From NCBI GenBank assembly GCA_017419065.1, contig JAFOMB010000091.1:1-10965 (forward strand): a stretch of 10,965 nt of DNA, written 5' to 3'. Shown piece by piece: positions 1 to 7,532 of the stretch. Origin of the DNA: Erysipelotrichaceae bacterium. Its GTDB lineage: Bacteria > Bacillota_I > Bacilli_A > Erysipelotrichales > Erysipelotrichaceae. Position 1 is the first letter of the stretch. Each line of letters begins with the position of its first letter. The notes below the pieces were generated by a model that saw only the letters and a list, made by a program, of their open reading frames with translations, did not search any database and had not been told where the DNA came from. Made by a program: the position numbers and the translations under genes.

Positions 1-33
1 GGAAATTGTCTTACTATAAAAAGGCTTAATGAC

Positions 34-51
34 TGGATCCGTAAGGATCTA
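34..51 (+). promoter_or_regulatory. Hairpin with GTAA tetraloop in the rpsL leader
   Basis: A seven-pair stem (one G-T wobble) is closed by the loop GTAA, a GNRA-type tetraloop, in the stretch upstream of rpsL. No T-run follows, so it is not a simple terminator. It could stabilise the leader RNA, or it could be part of a protein-binding or processing site. The structure is visible in the sequence; the function is inferred. Confidence 0.4.
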
Positions 52-70
52 TATATTATGCTTAAGTTTG

Positions 71-90
71 GCACACATGGACGTGTGTGC
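71..90 (+). promoter_or_regulatory. Second leader hairpin just before the rpsL ribosome binding site
   Basis: GCACACA (71-77) pairs perfectly with TGTGTGC (84-90) around the six-base loop TGGACG. It ends ten bases before the AAAGGAG binding site at 101-107, so it could affect ribosome access to rpsL, but no alternative pairing with the binding site itself is obvious. Ribosomal protein operons are often autoregulated through leader structures. Whether this one is cannot be told from sequence alone. Confidence 0.4.
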
Positions 91-113
91 ACATGGAAAG
101 AAAGGAGATAGCG

Positions 114-524
114 ATGCCGACAATCAACCAATTAGTTCGTAAGGGTCGTCAGGCAAGGACCTGGAAGTCTAAATCCCCGGCTTTAAACAAGGGATTCAAC
201 TCTCTGAAGTCCCGTCCTATCAACATCTCTTCCCCGCAGAAGAGAGGCGTTTGCACGCGTGTTGGTACAATGACCCCGAAGAAGCCGAACTCCGCTTTGA
301 GAAAGTACGCCCGTGTCCGTTTATCCAACGGTATGGAAGTTACTGCCTACATCCCGGGTATCGGACATAACTTACAGGAACACTCCGTCGTCATGATCCG
401 TGGCGGCCGTGTCAAGGACTTACCAGGTGTGCGTTACCACATCATCCGCGGTACCCTCGACTGCGCCGGAGTTGACGGAAGAAAACAGGGACGTTCCTTA
501 TACGGTACTAAGAAACCTAAGTAA
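114..524 (+). CDS. rpsL: 30S ribosomal protein S12
   Basis: This is S12 of the small ribosomal subunit, which lies at the decoding centre and helps keep translation accurate. The product is 136 residues and follows the family from MPTINQLVRKGR at the start to YGTKKPK at the end. It has the Firmicutes-type insertion around residues 27-40 that enteric S12 lacks. The conserved PKKPNSALRK segment (lysines 56 and 57) and RVKDLPGVRYH (lysine 101, aspartate 102) are intact. Lysines 56 and 101 are classical streptomycin-resistance positions and are wild type here. Aspartate 102 is the residue that RimO methylthiolates in some bacteria. I chose ATG 114 because AAAGGAG at 101-107 sits six bases before it. 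A longer frame from GTG 87 would start inside the leader hairpin and lacks family similarity. First gene of the str operon; rpsG follows after 27 bases. Confidence 0.98.
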   Translation: MPTINQLVRKGRQARTWKSKSPALNKGFNSLKSRPINISSPQKRGVCTRVGTMTPKKPNSALRKYARVRLSNGMEVTAYIPGIGHNLQEHSVVMIRGGRVKDLPGVRYHIIRGTLDCAGVDGRKQGRSLYGTKKPK

Positions 525-551
525 ACATCAATCATGAAAGGAGATTAGAAT

Positions 552-1022
552 ATGCCTAGAAAAGGACATATCGCGAAAAGAGATGTATTGTCAGATCCGA
601 TCTACAATTCCAAGCTTGTTACGCGTTTAATCAACAAGGTCATGATTGACGGTAAAAAGGGAGTTGCTCAGAACATCCTCTACAATGCATTCGATATCAT
701 CGAACAGAAGACAGGACAGCAGCCGATGGAAGTCTTCGAAAAGGCCCTCGACAATGTCATGCCGGAACTCGAACTGAAATTAAGAAGAGTCGGTGGTGCC
801 AACTACCAGGTACCGGTCGAAGTTTCTTCTGAAAGAAGACTGACACTCGGTTTACGCTGGATCGTCAACTACTCTCGTCTGAGAAGTGAGAAGACGATGG
901 AACAGAGACTCGCCAACGAGATTATGGATGCCGCAAATGGGGTCGGCGCTTCCGTAAAGAAGAAGGACGATACTCATAAGATGGCAGAGGCTAACAAAGC
1001 ATTTGCACACTATCGCTGGTAA
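552..1022 (+). CDS. rpsG: 30S ribosomal protein S7
   Basis: S7 nucleates assembly of the 30S head by binding the 3' major domain of 16S rRNA, and it contacts the E-site tRNA. The product has the usual 156 residues for Firmicutes. It begins MPRKGHIAKRDVL, contains the conserved RRVGGANYQVPVEV segment in the middle, and ends in KMAEANKAFAHYRW, nearly identical to the Bacillus C-terminus. AAAGGAG at 537-543 stands eight bases before the ATG. In enterobacteria S7 represses its own operon by binding the rpsL-rpsG spacer. Here the spacer is only 27 bases and shows no comparable structure, so that mode of control is unlikely. fusA follows after 17 bases. Confidence 0.98.
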   Translation: MPRKGHIAKRDVLSDPIYNSKLVTRLINKVMIDGKKGVAQNILYNAFDIIEQKTGQQPMEVFEKALDNVMPELELKLRRVGGANYQVPVEVSSERRLTLGLRWIVNYSRLRSEKTMEQRLANEIMDAANGVGASVKKKDDTHKMAEANKAFAHYRW

Positions 1023-1039
1023 TGGAAAGGGAGTAATAT

Positions 1040-3136
1040 ATGGCTCGTGAATATACGTTAGAGAATACAAGAAATATCGGTATCATGGCCCACATCGATG
1101 CAGGCAAGACGACCTGCACAGAGAGAATACTCTTCTTTACCGGCAAGACCCACAAGATCGGTGAAACACATGATGGCGCCAGCCAGATGGACTGGATGGC
1201 CCAGGAACAGGAAAGAGGCATCACGATCACTTCGGCTGCCACTACGACATTCTGGGCAGGTTCCAAGAACCAGTATCCGAAGACCCGTATCAACATCATC
1301 GATACTCCGGGGCACGTCGACTTCACAGTAGAAGTTGAAAGATCCCTCAGAGTCCTCGATGGTGCAGTCACAGTCCTGGATTCCAAGGCCGGTGTTGAAC
1401 CTCAGACGGAAACAGTCTGGAGACAGGCTTCTACCTACAAAGTCCCGCGTATCGTCTTCTGCAACAAGATGGACGCTACCGGTGCTGACTTCATGATGTC
1501 TGTCCGTTCCATCGGAAACAGACTCGGTGCCAAGGCCGCTGCGATCCAGCTTCCTATCGGTGCTGAGAACACCTTCCGCGGCATCATCGATATCATCGAG
1601 AGGAAACAGTATATCTACAACAACGATCAGGGTACGGATATCACCGAATCCGAGATCGCGGATCAGTATAAGGACCAGGTCGAAGAACTGCGTTCCCAGC
1701 TGATCGAAATGATCGCCGATTACGACGATGATCTCATGGAGAAATTCCTCATGGAAGAAGAGATCACTGTCCCGGAGATCAAGGCAGCCATCCGGAAAGT
1801 CGTCATCACGTCGGAATTCTTCCCGGTACTCTGCGGCTCCGCCTATAAGAACAAGGGTATCCAGTTATTGCTGGACGCCGTCATCGAATATCTGCCGTCA
1901 CCGCTCGACATCCCTTCTATCAAGGGTACCCTGTCCAATGGTGAAGAAGCAGAAAGACACGCAAGCGACAGCGAACCGTTCGCTGCTCTGGCCTTCAAGG
2001 TCATGACAGACCCGTTCGTCGGAAGACTGACATACTTCAGAGTCTATTCTGGTATCGCCACTTCCGGAAGCTACGTCTACAACTCCACTAAGGACACCAG
2101 AGAGAGATTCGGACGTCTCGTTCAGATGCACGCGAACCACCGTGCCGAGATCGCAGAAGTCGACGCCGGCGACATCGCCGCTGCTGTCGGTCTCAAGTCG
2201 ACCACGACAGGTGATACGCTCTGTGATGAAAAGAATCCGATCATCCTGGAATCCATGGTCTTCCCGGAACCGGTCATCCAGATGTCCGTCGAACCGAAGA
2301 CCAAGGCAGATAACGACAAGATGGGCATTGCCTTAGCGAAACTCGCTGAAGAAGACCCGACATTCCGTACATATACGGACGAAGAGACAGGCCAGACGAT
2401 CATCGCCGGTATGGGCGAACTTCACCTGGACATCATCGTCGACCGTATGAAGAGAGAATTCAAGGTCGAATGCAACATCGGTGCTCCGCAGGTCGCTTAC
2501 AGAGAGACCATCAGAGGCACTGCAGACTGCGAAGGCAAGTTCGTCAGACAGTCCGGTGGTAAAGGCCAGTACGGTCATGTCTGGATCAAGTTTGAACCGA
2601 ATGAAGAAGGCAAGGGCTTCGAATTCATCGATGCCGTCGTCGGCGGTACTGTTCCGAGAGAATACATCAAGCCGGTCCAGGAAGGTCTGGCTGCTGCCCT
2701 CAACAACGGTCTTGTCGCCGGCTATCCGGTCGTCGATATCAAGGCTACCCTCTTCGATGGTTCCTACCACGAAGTCGACTCTTCCGAAATGGCCTTCAAG
2801 ACAGCTGCCAGCTTAGCGCTCAAGGAAGCTGCCAAGAAGTGTTCTCCGGTCATCCTCGAGCCGATCATGGACGTCGAAGTCGTCGCACCGAGTGAGTACT
2901 TAGGTGCCGTCATGGGCGATATCACAAAGCGCCGTGGACAGATCAGAGACCAGGAAGAAAGAGGCAACGCTATCGCTGTAAGATGCTTTGTCCCGCTCTC
3001 CGAAATGTTCGGCTACGCCACAGACCTCAGATCCTTCACGCAGGGCCGCGGAAGCTACGTCATGCAGATGGATCATTATTCAGAAGTACCGAAGAGTATT
3101 GCTGAAACGATTGCCAAGAAAAACGCCAGAGACTGA
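1040..3136 (+). CDS. fusA: Elongation factor G
   Basis: EF-G is the GTPase that drives tRNA and mRNA translocation on the ribosome and works with RRF in ribosome recycling. The 698-residue product is full length. GTPase motifs are intact: AHIDAGKTT (residues 17-25), RGIT (59-62), DTPGH (88-92), NKMD (142-145) and GSA (266-268). Domain II covers about 315-400, domain III about 405-480, domain IV about 485-605, and domain V extends to the end. The AGMGELHLDI segment at 457-466 and the GGKGQYGHVW segment at 506-515 are typical of canonical EF-G rather than the tetracycline-protection paralogues TetM/TetO. The binding site AAAGGGAG at 1026-1033 lies six bases before the ATG. Codon use is strongly biased towards C-ending codons, as expected of a very highly expressed gene. 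Third gene of the str operon. Confidence 0.98.
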   Translation: MAREYTLENTRNIGIMAHIDAGKTTCTERILFFTGKTHKIGETHDGASQMDWMAQEQERGITITSAATTTFWAGSKNQYPKTRINIIDTPGHVDFTVEVERSLRVLDGAVTVLDSKAGVEPQTETVWRQASTYKVPRIVFCNKMDATGADFMMSVRSIGNRLGAKAAAIQLPIGAENTFRGIIDIIERKQYIYNNDQGTDITESEIADQYKDQVEELRSQLIEMIADYDDDLMEKFLMEEEITVPEIKAAIRKVVITSEFFPVLCGSAYKNKGIQLLLDAVIEYLPSPLDIPSIKGTLSNGEEAERHASDSEPFAALAFKVMTDPFVGRLTYFRVYSGIATSGSYVYNSTKDTRERFGRLVQMHANHRAEIAEVDAGDIAAAVGLKSTTTGDTLCDEKNPIILESMVFPEPVIQMSVEPKTKADNDKMGIALAKLAEEDPTFRTYTDEETGQTIIAGMGELHLDIIVDRMKREFKVECNIGAPQVAYRETIRGTADCEGKFVRQSGGKGQYGHVWIKFEPNEEGKGFEFIDAVVGGTVPREYIKPVQEGLAAALNNGLVAGYPVVDIKATLFDGSYHEVDSSEMAFKTAASLALKEAAKKCSPVILEPIMDVEVVAPSEYLGAVMGDITKRRGQIRDQEERGNAIAVRCFVPLSEMFGYATDLRSFTQGRGSYVMQMDHYSEVPKSIAETIAKKNARD

Positions 3137-3166
3137 TTGAAAAGCAACTGCGTTTTATCTTAAAAT
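3137..3166 (+). promoter_or_regulatory. Likely internal promoter for tuf
   Basis: Directly after the fusA stop, TTGAAA (3137-3142, five of six to the -35 consensus) is followed by an 18-base spacer and TAAAAT (3161-3166, five of six to the -10 consensus). The 60-base gap is AT-rich compared with the genes on either side. EF-Tu is needed in large excess over EF-G, and a separate tuf promoter would provide that. Predicted from sequence only. Confidence 0.45.
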
Positions 3167-3196
3167 AATAAAGTAAATTAGGAGGAAAGATTTAAG

Positions 3197-4396
3197 ATGG
3201 CAAAAGAGAAATTTGACCGTTCGTTAGAACATGTCAATATCGGTACCATCGGTCACGTTGACCATGGTAAAACTACCTTAACCGCTGCTATTACGAAGAG
3301 ACTTGCCGAGAAGGGTCAGGCTGAATTCAAAGCTTACGACCAGATCGACGGTGCTCCGGAAGAAAAAGCTCGTGGTATCACCATCAACACTGCTCACGTC
3401 GAATACAGAACAGCTAAGAGACACTACGCTCATGTTGACTGCCCAGGGCATGCTGACTACATCAAGAACATGATCACCGGTGCTGCTCAGATGGACGGTG
3501 CGATCCTCGTCGTCGCCGCTTCTGATGGACCGATGCCTCAGACTCGTGAACACATCCTGCTCGCTCGTCAGGTCGGTGTTCCTTGCATGGTCGTATTCTT
3601 AAACAAGTGTGACCAGGTCGATGATGAAGAACTGATCGACTTAGTCGAAATGGAAGTTCGTGAACTCTTAAACGAATACGGATTCGATGGCGACAACACT
3701 CCGATCATCCGCGGTTCCGCTTTATTAGCTCTCCAGGGCGATCCAAAGGCTCAGGAAGCTATCGACGAACTGATGGACGCTGTTGACTCCTGGATCCCGT
3801 CTCCGCAGAGAGAAAATGACAAGCCGTTCTTAATGTCTGTTGAAGACGTCTTCACGATCTCCGGTCGTGGTACTGTCGCTACAGGTAGAGTTGAACGTGG
3901 TGTTGCCAAGCTGAATGACCCGGCAGAAATCGTTGGTATCAAGCCGACAAGATCCACTGTCATTACCGGTCTCGAAATGTTCCACAAGCAGCTTGAATTC
4001 GCTGAAGCCGGCGATAACATCGGTGCTCTGCTCCGTGGTGTCAACAGAAACGAAGTTGAAAGAGGACAGGTTCTCGCTAAGCCGGGTTCCGTTACTCCTC
4101 ATACTCAGTTCAAGGCTCAGGTCTACGTTCTGACTAAGGAAGAAGGCGGCCGTCATACACCGTTCGTCGTCAACTACCGTCCGCAGTTCTATTTCCGTAC
4201 TACTGACGTTACAGGTGTTGTTCAGGCATACACCAACAACAACGGCGGCGCTATGGAAATGGTCATGCCTGGTGACAACGTCGTTATGACTGTTGAACTG
4301 ATCGCTCCGATCGCTATCGAAAACGGTACGAAGTTCTCCATCCGTGAAGGCGGCAGAACTGTCGGTTCCGGTAACGTTATCGAAATCATCAAGTAA
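3197..4396 (+). CDS. tuf: Elongation factor Tu
   Basis: EF-Tu is the GTPase that carries aminoacyl-tRNA to the ribosomal A site. The 399-residue product is complete. Its GTPase motifs are GHVDHGKT (19-26), RGIT (59-62, with the switch threonine at 62), DCPGH (81-85, with the catalytic histidine at 85), NKCD (136-139) and GSAL (173-176). Domain 2 spans about 212-300 and domain 3 about 305-399, ending in the conserved REGGRTVGSGNV region. AGGAGG at 3180-3185 is a strong binding site, although its 11-base spacing to the ATG is rather long. The gene lies 60 bases after fusA and is followed by a strong terminator, so it is the last gene of this operon. The translation shows no sign of gene conversion or damage. 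I cannot tell whether a second tuf copy exists elsewhere. Confidence 0.98.
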   Translation: MAKEKFDRSLEHVNIGTIGHVDHGKTTLTAAITKRLAEKGQAEFKAYDQIDGAPEEKARGITINTAHVEYRTAKRHYAHVDCPGHADYIKNMITGAAQMDGAILVVAASDGPMPQTREHILLARQVGVPCMVVFLNKCDQVDDEELIDLVEMEVRELLNEYGFDGDNTPIIRGSALLALQGDPKAQEAIDELMDAVDSWIPSPQRENDKPFLMSVEDVFTISGRGTVATGRVERGVAKLNDPAEIVGIKPTRSTVITGLEMFHKQLEFAEAGDNIGALLRGVNRNEVERGQVLAKPGSVTPHTQFKAQVYVLTKEEGGRHTPFVVNYRPQFYFRTTDVTGVVQAYTNNNGGAMEMVMPGDNVVMTVELIAPIAIENGTKFSIREGGRTVGSGNVIEIIK

Positions 4397-4418
4397 ACTT
4401 AAGCATAACTTACCAAAC

Positions 4419-4449
4419 AAAAAGATCATCCTCCGGGATGATCTTTTTT
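4419..4449. terminator. Bidirectional intrinsic terminator between tuf and the convergent operon
   Basis: A perfect 13-pair stem (4419-4431 with 4436-4448) encloses the loop TCCG, which with the closing C-G pair forms a UNCG-type tetraloop, known to be very stable. The + strand ends in a run of six T. The five A at the left foot give a T-run on the - strand, so the same hairpin should end both tuf and the seven-gene unit whose last stop codon is at 4454-4456. Confidence 0.93.
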
Positions 4450-4453
4450 ACGT

Positions 4454-5515
4454 CTATAATGCTTCGATGAGTTCCCTTTCTGATTCGATGTCCTGAGGAT
4501 AAGGATAGTTCTTTTCTGCCTTTCTGAAGGCTTCTAATGCCCTCTGCTTTCCCCTGTCATCTTCCTTATAGACCGCATAGGCATATTCGCTTCTGATATA
4601 GAAAGGATTGTCTTTGACAGTCTTCAGCTTCTTCAGATCTTTATGAAGCTCTTCGATCTCCTCTCCTTCTCTTTTCAGCTTGATATCGAGGTATAAGAGA
4701 TCGTTCTTCGCGTAGCTTTCAAATAATAATGGACAGTCTTTCTTTTTGAGGATGTCCCTCTGCTCTGTCTCGGCTTTTTCAAATTCGTGTCTGTCCAGAA
4801 GCCTTCCGGCCTTGGCGATGCGCAGGTAGCGGTCCAGATCATTGTCCTGACCGTGTCCTTCAAAGAGTTCCTTCGGCATCTCCCTCTGTCTTTTTCCTTC
4901 CCCGCTCAAAGCGGCGATCTTCATCTGCTGGTAGAAGGACTTCCGGCTCTCTTCGCTGCGGTAACACTCTAAGGCATTATAGCCGTCATTGGCGACGGTA
5001 TCGCTGGAAGGAATGCCGTTAGTCAGGGCCATATAGAGGCTTATGATGGCGATGACGCGGAAGATGCCCTGTAATACTCCTCCTGTCATAAGACTCAGCA
5101 GGAAGCAGATAAGAGCCGTCAGGACGTTGACGATGACACCTCCGAGGTTGTATAGAAGGCACGGATACGGTTCTCTGTAATTCGGAGGAGACATCAGACA
5201 CTGTCCGCCTGTCCCGGCCAGGGAATACCTCTTCCAGACAAACTTCCCGTTCTCCCTTTTCAATAGAAGCGAGAAGATGCGGAAGGAGAGGAAGCGGTAG
5301 CCTGTCATGAGTCCGAAGATCAGATGGCCTCCCTCATGAAGGATGATGACCAGGACATAGGCGATGACGAATACCACCAGGATCATCAGATAGAATAAGA
5401 GGAAGGATGCCAGATCCAGTGTATCCGGGATCATAGGCAGTAGGCTCAAAGCCCCCAACACCCCTACCATCAAAGAGGCAGCTATAGTGAAGATCTTCAT
5501 CAGGTTCTTTTTCAT
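4454..5515 (-). CDS. M50 (site-2 protease) family membrane metalloprotease with helical C-terminal tail
   Basis: A predicted zinc protease that cuts inside the membrane. The 353-residue product starts with a hydrophobic stretch at 7-29. A second segment at 37-70 contains the HExxH motif HEGGH (60-64), and further segments lie at about 122-145 and 150-168. The second M50 signature, NGIPSSDTVANDG (166-178), matches the N-x-x-P...DG pattern that supplies the third zinc ligand, so the catalytic residues appear present. AGTGGQC and a following SPP at 100-111 are typical of a subgroup of uncharacterised Firmicutes M50 proteins. Residues 180-353 are charged and helical, rich in Glu/Lys, and look like TPR-type repeats, presumably cytosolic. 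No PDZ domain is visible, unlike RseP. Its ATG overlaps the stop of the ccdA-thioredoxin gene by four bases, with GAGG seven bases upstream. It is the last gene of the unit. The substrate is unknown; a membrane-bound regulator or lipoprotein signal peptides are possible. Confidence 0.82.
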   Translation of the reverse strand: MKKNLMKIFTIAASLMVGVLGALSLLPMIPDTLDLASFLLFYLMILVVFVIAYVLVIILHEGGHLIFGLMTGYRFLSFRIFSLLLKRENGKFVWKRYSLAGTGGQCLMSPPNYREPYPCLLYNLGGVIVNVLTALICFLLSLMTGGVLQGIFRVIAIISLYMALTNGIPSSDTVANDGYNALECYRSEESRKSFYQQMKIAALSGEGKRQREMPKELFEGHGQDNDLDRYLRIAKAGRLLDRHEFEKAETEQRDILKKKDCPLLFESYAKNDLLYLDIKLKREGEEIEELHKDLKKLKTVKDNPFYIRSEYAYAVYKEDDRGKQRALEAFRKAEKNYPYPQDIESERELIEAL

Positions 5516-6651
5516 TGGACAGCCTCATAGGCTTCGATAGCCTTTTCTTCTATTTCTTTGAATCCCTCCGTATCCAGCATTCCTGCCGAATAACCCAGAT
5601 AGGAGCCGTCCGGTCCCACCACCATGATGGTCGGGAAGGCTGAGACGCCGCAGGTGCGCATCAGCTCTCCCGTCTCATCCAGAAGGACAGGGAGGGTGAT
5701 GCCGGCATCGTTTATGAAGGCCTTGATCTCTTCGATGTTTCCCTCATTGGAGACCATCGGCGACATGACGTAGTAACATAAGACATCGCTGTCTACCGCG
5801 TATTCGTGGTAGTACGGGATCTCCTGTTTGCAGTACGTGCACCAGGAGGCGATGAAGTTGAGATAGACGTACTTCCCCTCTTTCTCATCGAGACGGATCT
5901 CATTGCCGAACTGATCTTTGAAGGCCGTATCGGAGACATAGATCTTTCCGTCATCGCTTTCAGCTGGGACATCCTGTCTGCCGCTCAAAATGTTATTGGA
6001 TCCCTGGCAGATCATATAGCCGCCATAGAGGATCAGGATGATACCCGAGAGAATCATGACATACTTCATCCACTTCTTTCTCTCCTGCAAGAAGGAGAGG
6101 ATAGAGGAAGTGAAAAGACCTGTTAACAGGAAAGGCAGGATGAGCCCTGCCGCATAGAAGACGATGTAGAGGACGCCTTCCGGTCTCGTAGAAGCCAGTA
6201 ATAAGGCATTGGCGAAGAGAGGGCCGATGCACGGGCTCCAGGCGAAGGAGAAGGCGAAACCGAAGAGGAAGGCCTTGAAAAAAGACATCTTCTCCGGATG
6301 GATCTTCTCTTTGAAGCTCAGTTCTCTGTTCAGGAAAGAGATCTGTATGAGTCCGGTCTCATGGAGACCGAAGAGAATGATCAGCGTACCGCCGATCAGG
6401 GAGATGATGTCTTTATAGTCATTCAGGAAGTCTTTGAGGCCTTCTATCGATAAGGCGAACAAGGAGAAGCATACACAGATCCCCAGTACGAAAAAGACCG
6501 TGTTGAAGAACACTTTCTTCTTCGGATATCTCCCCTCTTCATCTTTCTCCCCTGAAAGGTAGGCCATATACAGAGGCAGCAGAGGAAGGACACAGGGGGA
6601 CAGGAAGGACAGTAACCCTTCCAGGAATATTCCCAAAAGACTCAGCTTCAT
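5512..6651 (-). CDS. CcdA-thioredoxin fusion, predicted transmembrane thiol-disulfide reductase
   Basis: Predicted to move electrons from cytosolic thioredoxin across the membrane to an outward-facing thioredoxin domain, which would then reduce disulfides in exported proteins. The 379-residue product begins with a six-helix CcdA/DsbD-like part (about 5-216). The two CcdA cysteines lie in SPCVLP (Cys20) and SPCIGP (Cys141). After a polar linker, a TlpA/ResA-like thioredoxin domain runs from about 240 to 379, with the active site WCTYC (270-274) and a cis-proline in SAFPT (Pro340). An even number of membrane segments after an outside N-terminus, as in CcdA, places this domain outside, which fits. 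The start codon directly abuts the uppP stop (TAAATG) and has no clear binding site, so translation probably depends on ribosomes finishing uppP. Related activities serve cytochrome c maturation, sporulation or surface protein repair. No cytochrome genes lie nearby, so the target is unknown. Confidence 0.88.
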   Translation of the reverse strand: MKLSLLGIFLEGLLSFLSPCVLPLLPLYMAYLSGEKDEEGRYPKKKVFFNTVFFVLGICVCFSLFALSIEGLKDFLNDYKDIISLIGGTLIILFGLHETGLIQISFLNRELSFKEKIHPEKMSFFKAFLFGFAFSFAWSPCIGPLFANALLLASTRPEGVLYIVFYAAGLILPFLLTGLFTSSILSFLQERKKWMKYVMILSGIILILYGGYMICQGSNNILSGRQDVPAESDDGKIYVSDTAFKDQFGNEIRLDEKEGKYVYLNFIASWCTYCKQEIPYYHEYAVDSDVLCYYVMSPMVSNEGNIEEIKAFINDAGITLPVLLDETGELMRTCGVSAFPTIMVVGPDGSYLGYSAGMLDTEGFKEIEEKAIEAYEAVQ

Positions 6652-7515
6652 TTACTTCAGCACAAAGGTGAACAGGACAAAGATCAGGACACCCAGGATG
6701 ATGCGGTAGATCCCGAAGATCTTGAAGTCATGGCTGCGGATGTAGTCGAGCAGCTTTCTGACGACCAGAACACTGACCAGGAAGGATGTCAGGAATCCGA
6801 TGAGGAGGACTGCCCATTCCAGGAAGGTGTAGGCCATTCCGTACTTGATCACTTTCAGCAGGCTGGCACCGGCCATGACCGGGATCGCCAGACAGAAGGT
6901 GAACTCTGTCGCTGCTGCTCTGGATACTCCTAACAGTAAGGCACCGATGATGGTGGCACCGCTGCGGGAAGTACCCGGGAAGATGGCCGCGATGACCTGG
7001 AAGAGGCCGATATAGAGGGCTGTCTTATACGTGATATTCCTGACCTTCTTCATGGAAGGCTTTTTATTCTTCACGAGGTTCTCGACGACGATGAAGGCGA
7101 TACCGACGATGATCAGCGCTAAGGAGATACAGGCCGGATTGTAAAAGAGCTTATCGATCAGATCATCAAAGAGGATCCCGATGACAGCTGCCGGGATACA
7201 GGCGATGAGGATCTTGACCCAGAGCTGGAAGACATCCTTCTTCACATAAGAAAGAACACCTTCTCCTAACGGTTTCTTACTTTTCCCGAAAGGCCAGATC
7301 CTCTTCCAGAAGAAAAGGACAACAGCCAGTATGGCACCCAGCTGGATGACGACGTCATAGACCTTGTAGAACTGTTCATTCCTAGCAGCATCATTGGATA
7401 CCAGCAGAGGAAGAAGCTTGTTCAGGATCATCATATGGGCTGTAGAAGAGACCGGAAGCCATTCCGTGATCCCTTCGACGATGCCGGTGAGGATGGAGAT
7501 CAATACCATCAGCAT
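6652..7515 (-). CDS. uppP: Undecaprenyl-diphosphatase (BacA/UppP family)
   Basis: An integral membrane enzyme that dephosphorylates undecaprenyl diphosphate to the monophosphate, the lipid carrier for peptidoglycan and teichoic acid precursors. High dosage is known to give bacitracin resistance. The 287-residue product is a typical length and hydrophobic throughout. The family motifs are clear: EGITEWLPVSSTAHM (14-28), with Glu14, Glu18 and His27 matching the catalytic Glu/Glu/His of E. coli UppP, and PGTSRSGATI (180-189), with Arg184 matching its essential arginine. The start is well supported: AAGGAGGTG (7524-7532), a nearly perfect anti-16S match, lies about eight to ten bases before the ATG and overlaps the stop codon of the gene upstream. 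A second in-frame ATG two codons later is less well spaced. The gene sits 15 bases after the second CobW-like gene and abuts ccdA-thioredoxin. It is the only gene in the unit with such a strong binding site, so it may be translated more than its neighbours. Confidence 0.95.
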   Translation of the reverse strand: MLMVLISILTGIVEGITEWLPVSSTAHMMILNKLLPLLVSNDAARNEQFYKVYDVVIQLGAILAVVLFFWKRIWPFGKSKKPLGEGVLSYVKKDVFQLWVKILIACIPAAVIGILFDDLIDKLFYNPACISLALIIVGIAFIVVENLVKNKKPSMKKVRNITYKTALYIGLFQVIAAIFPGTSRSGATIIGALLLGVSRAAATEFTFCLAIPVMAGASLLKVIKYGMAYTFLEWAVLLIGFLTSFLVSVLVVRKLLDYIRSHDFKIFGIYRIILGVLIFVLFTFVLK

Positions 7516-7523
7516 ACCCCTGA

Positions 7524-7532
7524 CACCTCCTT
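7524..7532 (-). promoter_or_regulatory. Strong ribosome binding site of uppP, overlapping the preceding stop codon
   Basis: Read on the - strand this is AAGGAGGTG, complementary over nine bases to the 3' end of 16S rRNA. Its first bases are part of the TAA that ends the second CobW-like gene (7531-7533). It decides the uppP start at 7515 and suggests uppP is translated independently of its upstream neighbour. Confidence 0.85.

Noticed and set aside
1..111. An open stretch in frame 1 that could be the end of an upstream gene
   Set aside because: It runs through both leader hairpins and the rpsL binding site, ends at TAG 109-111 and resembles no protein I know. The other two frames stop at 19 and 29, so a short gene end there cannot be excluded but also cannot be supported.
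2333..2770. A 145-codon antisense frame within fusA
   Set aside because: It sits opposite conserved EF-G coding sequence and has no recognisable domain, so it is best explained as a shadow of codon bias.
3830..4429. A 199-codon open frame antisense to tuf
   Set aside because: It lies opposite a highly biased, certain gene, has no family similarity and overlaps the terminator. It is a by-product of tuf codon bias.
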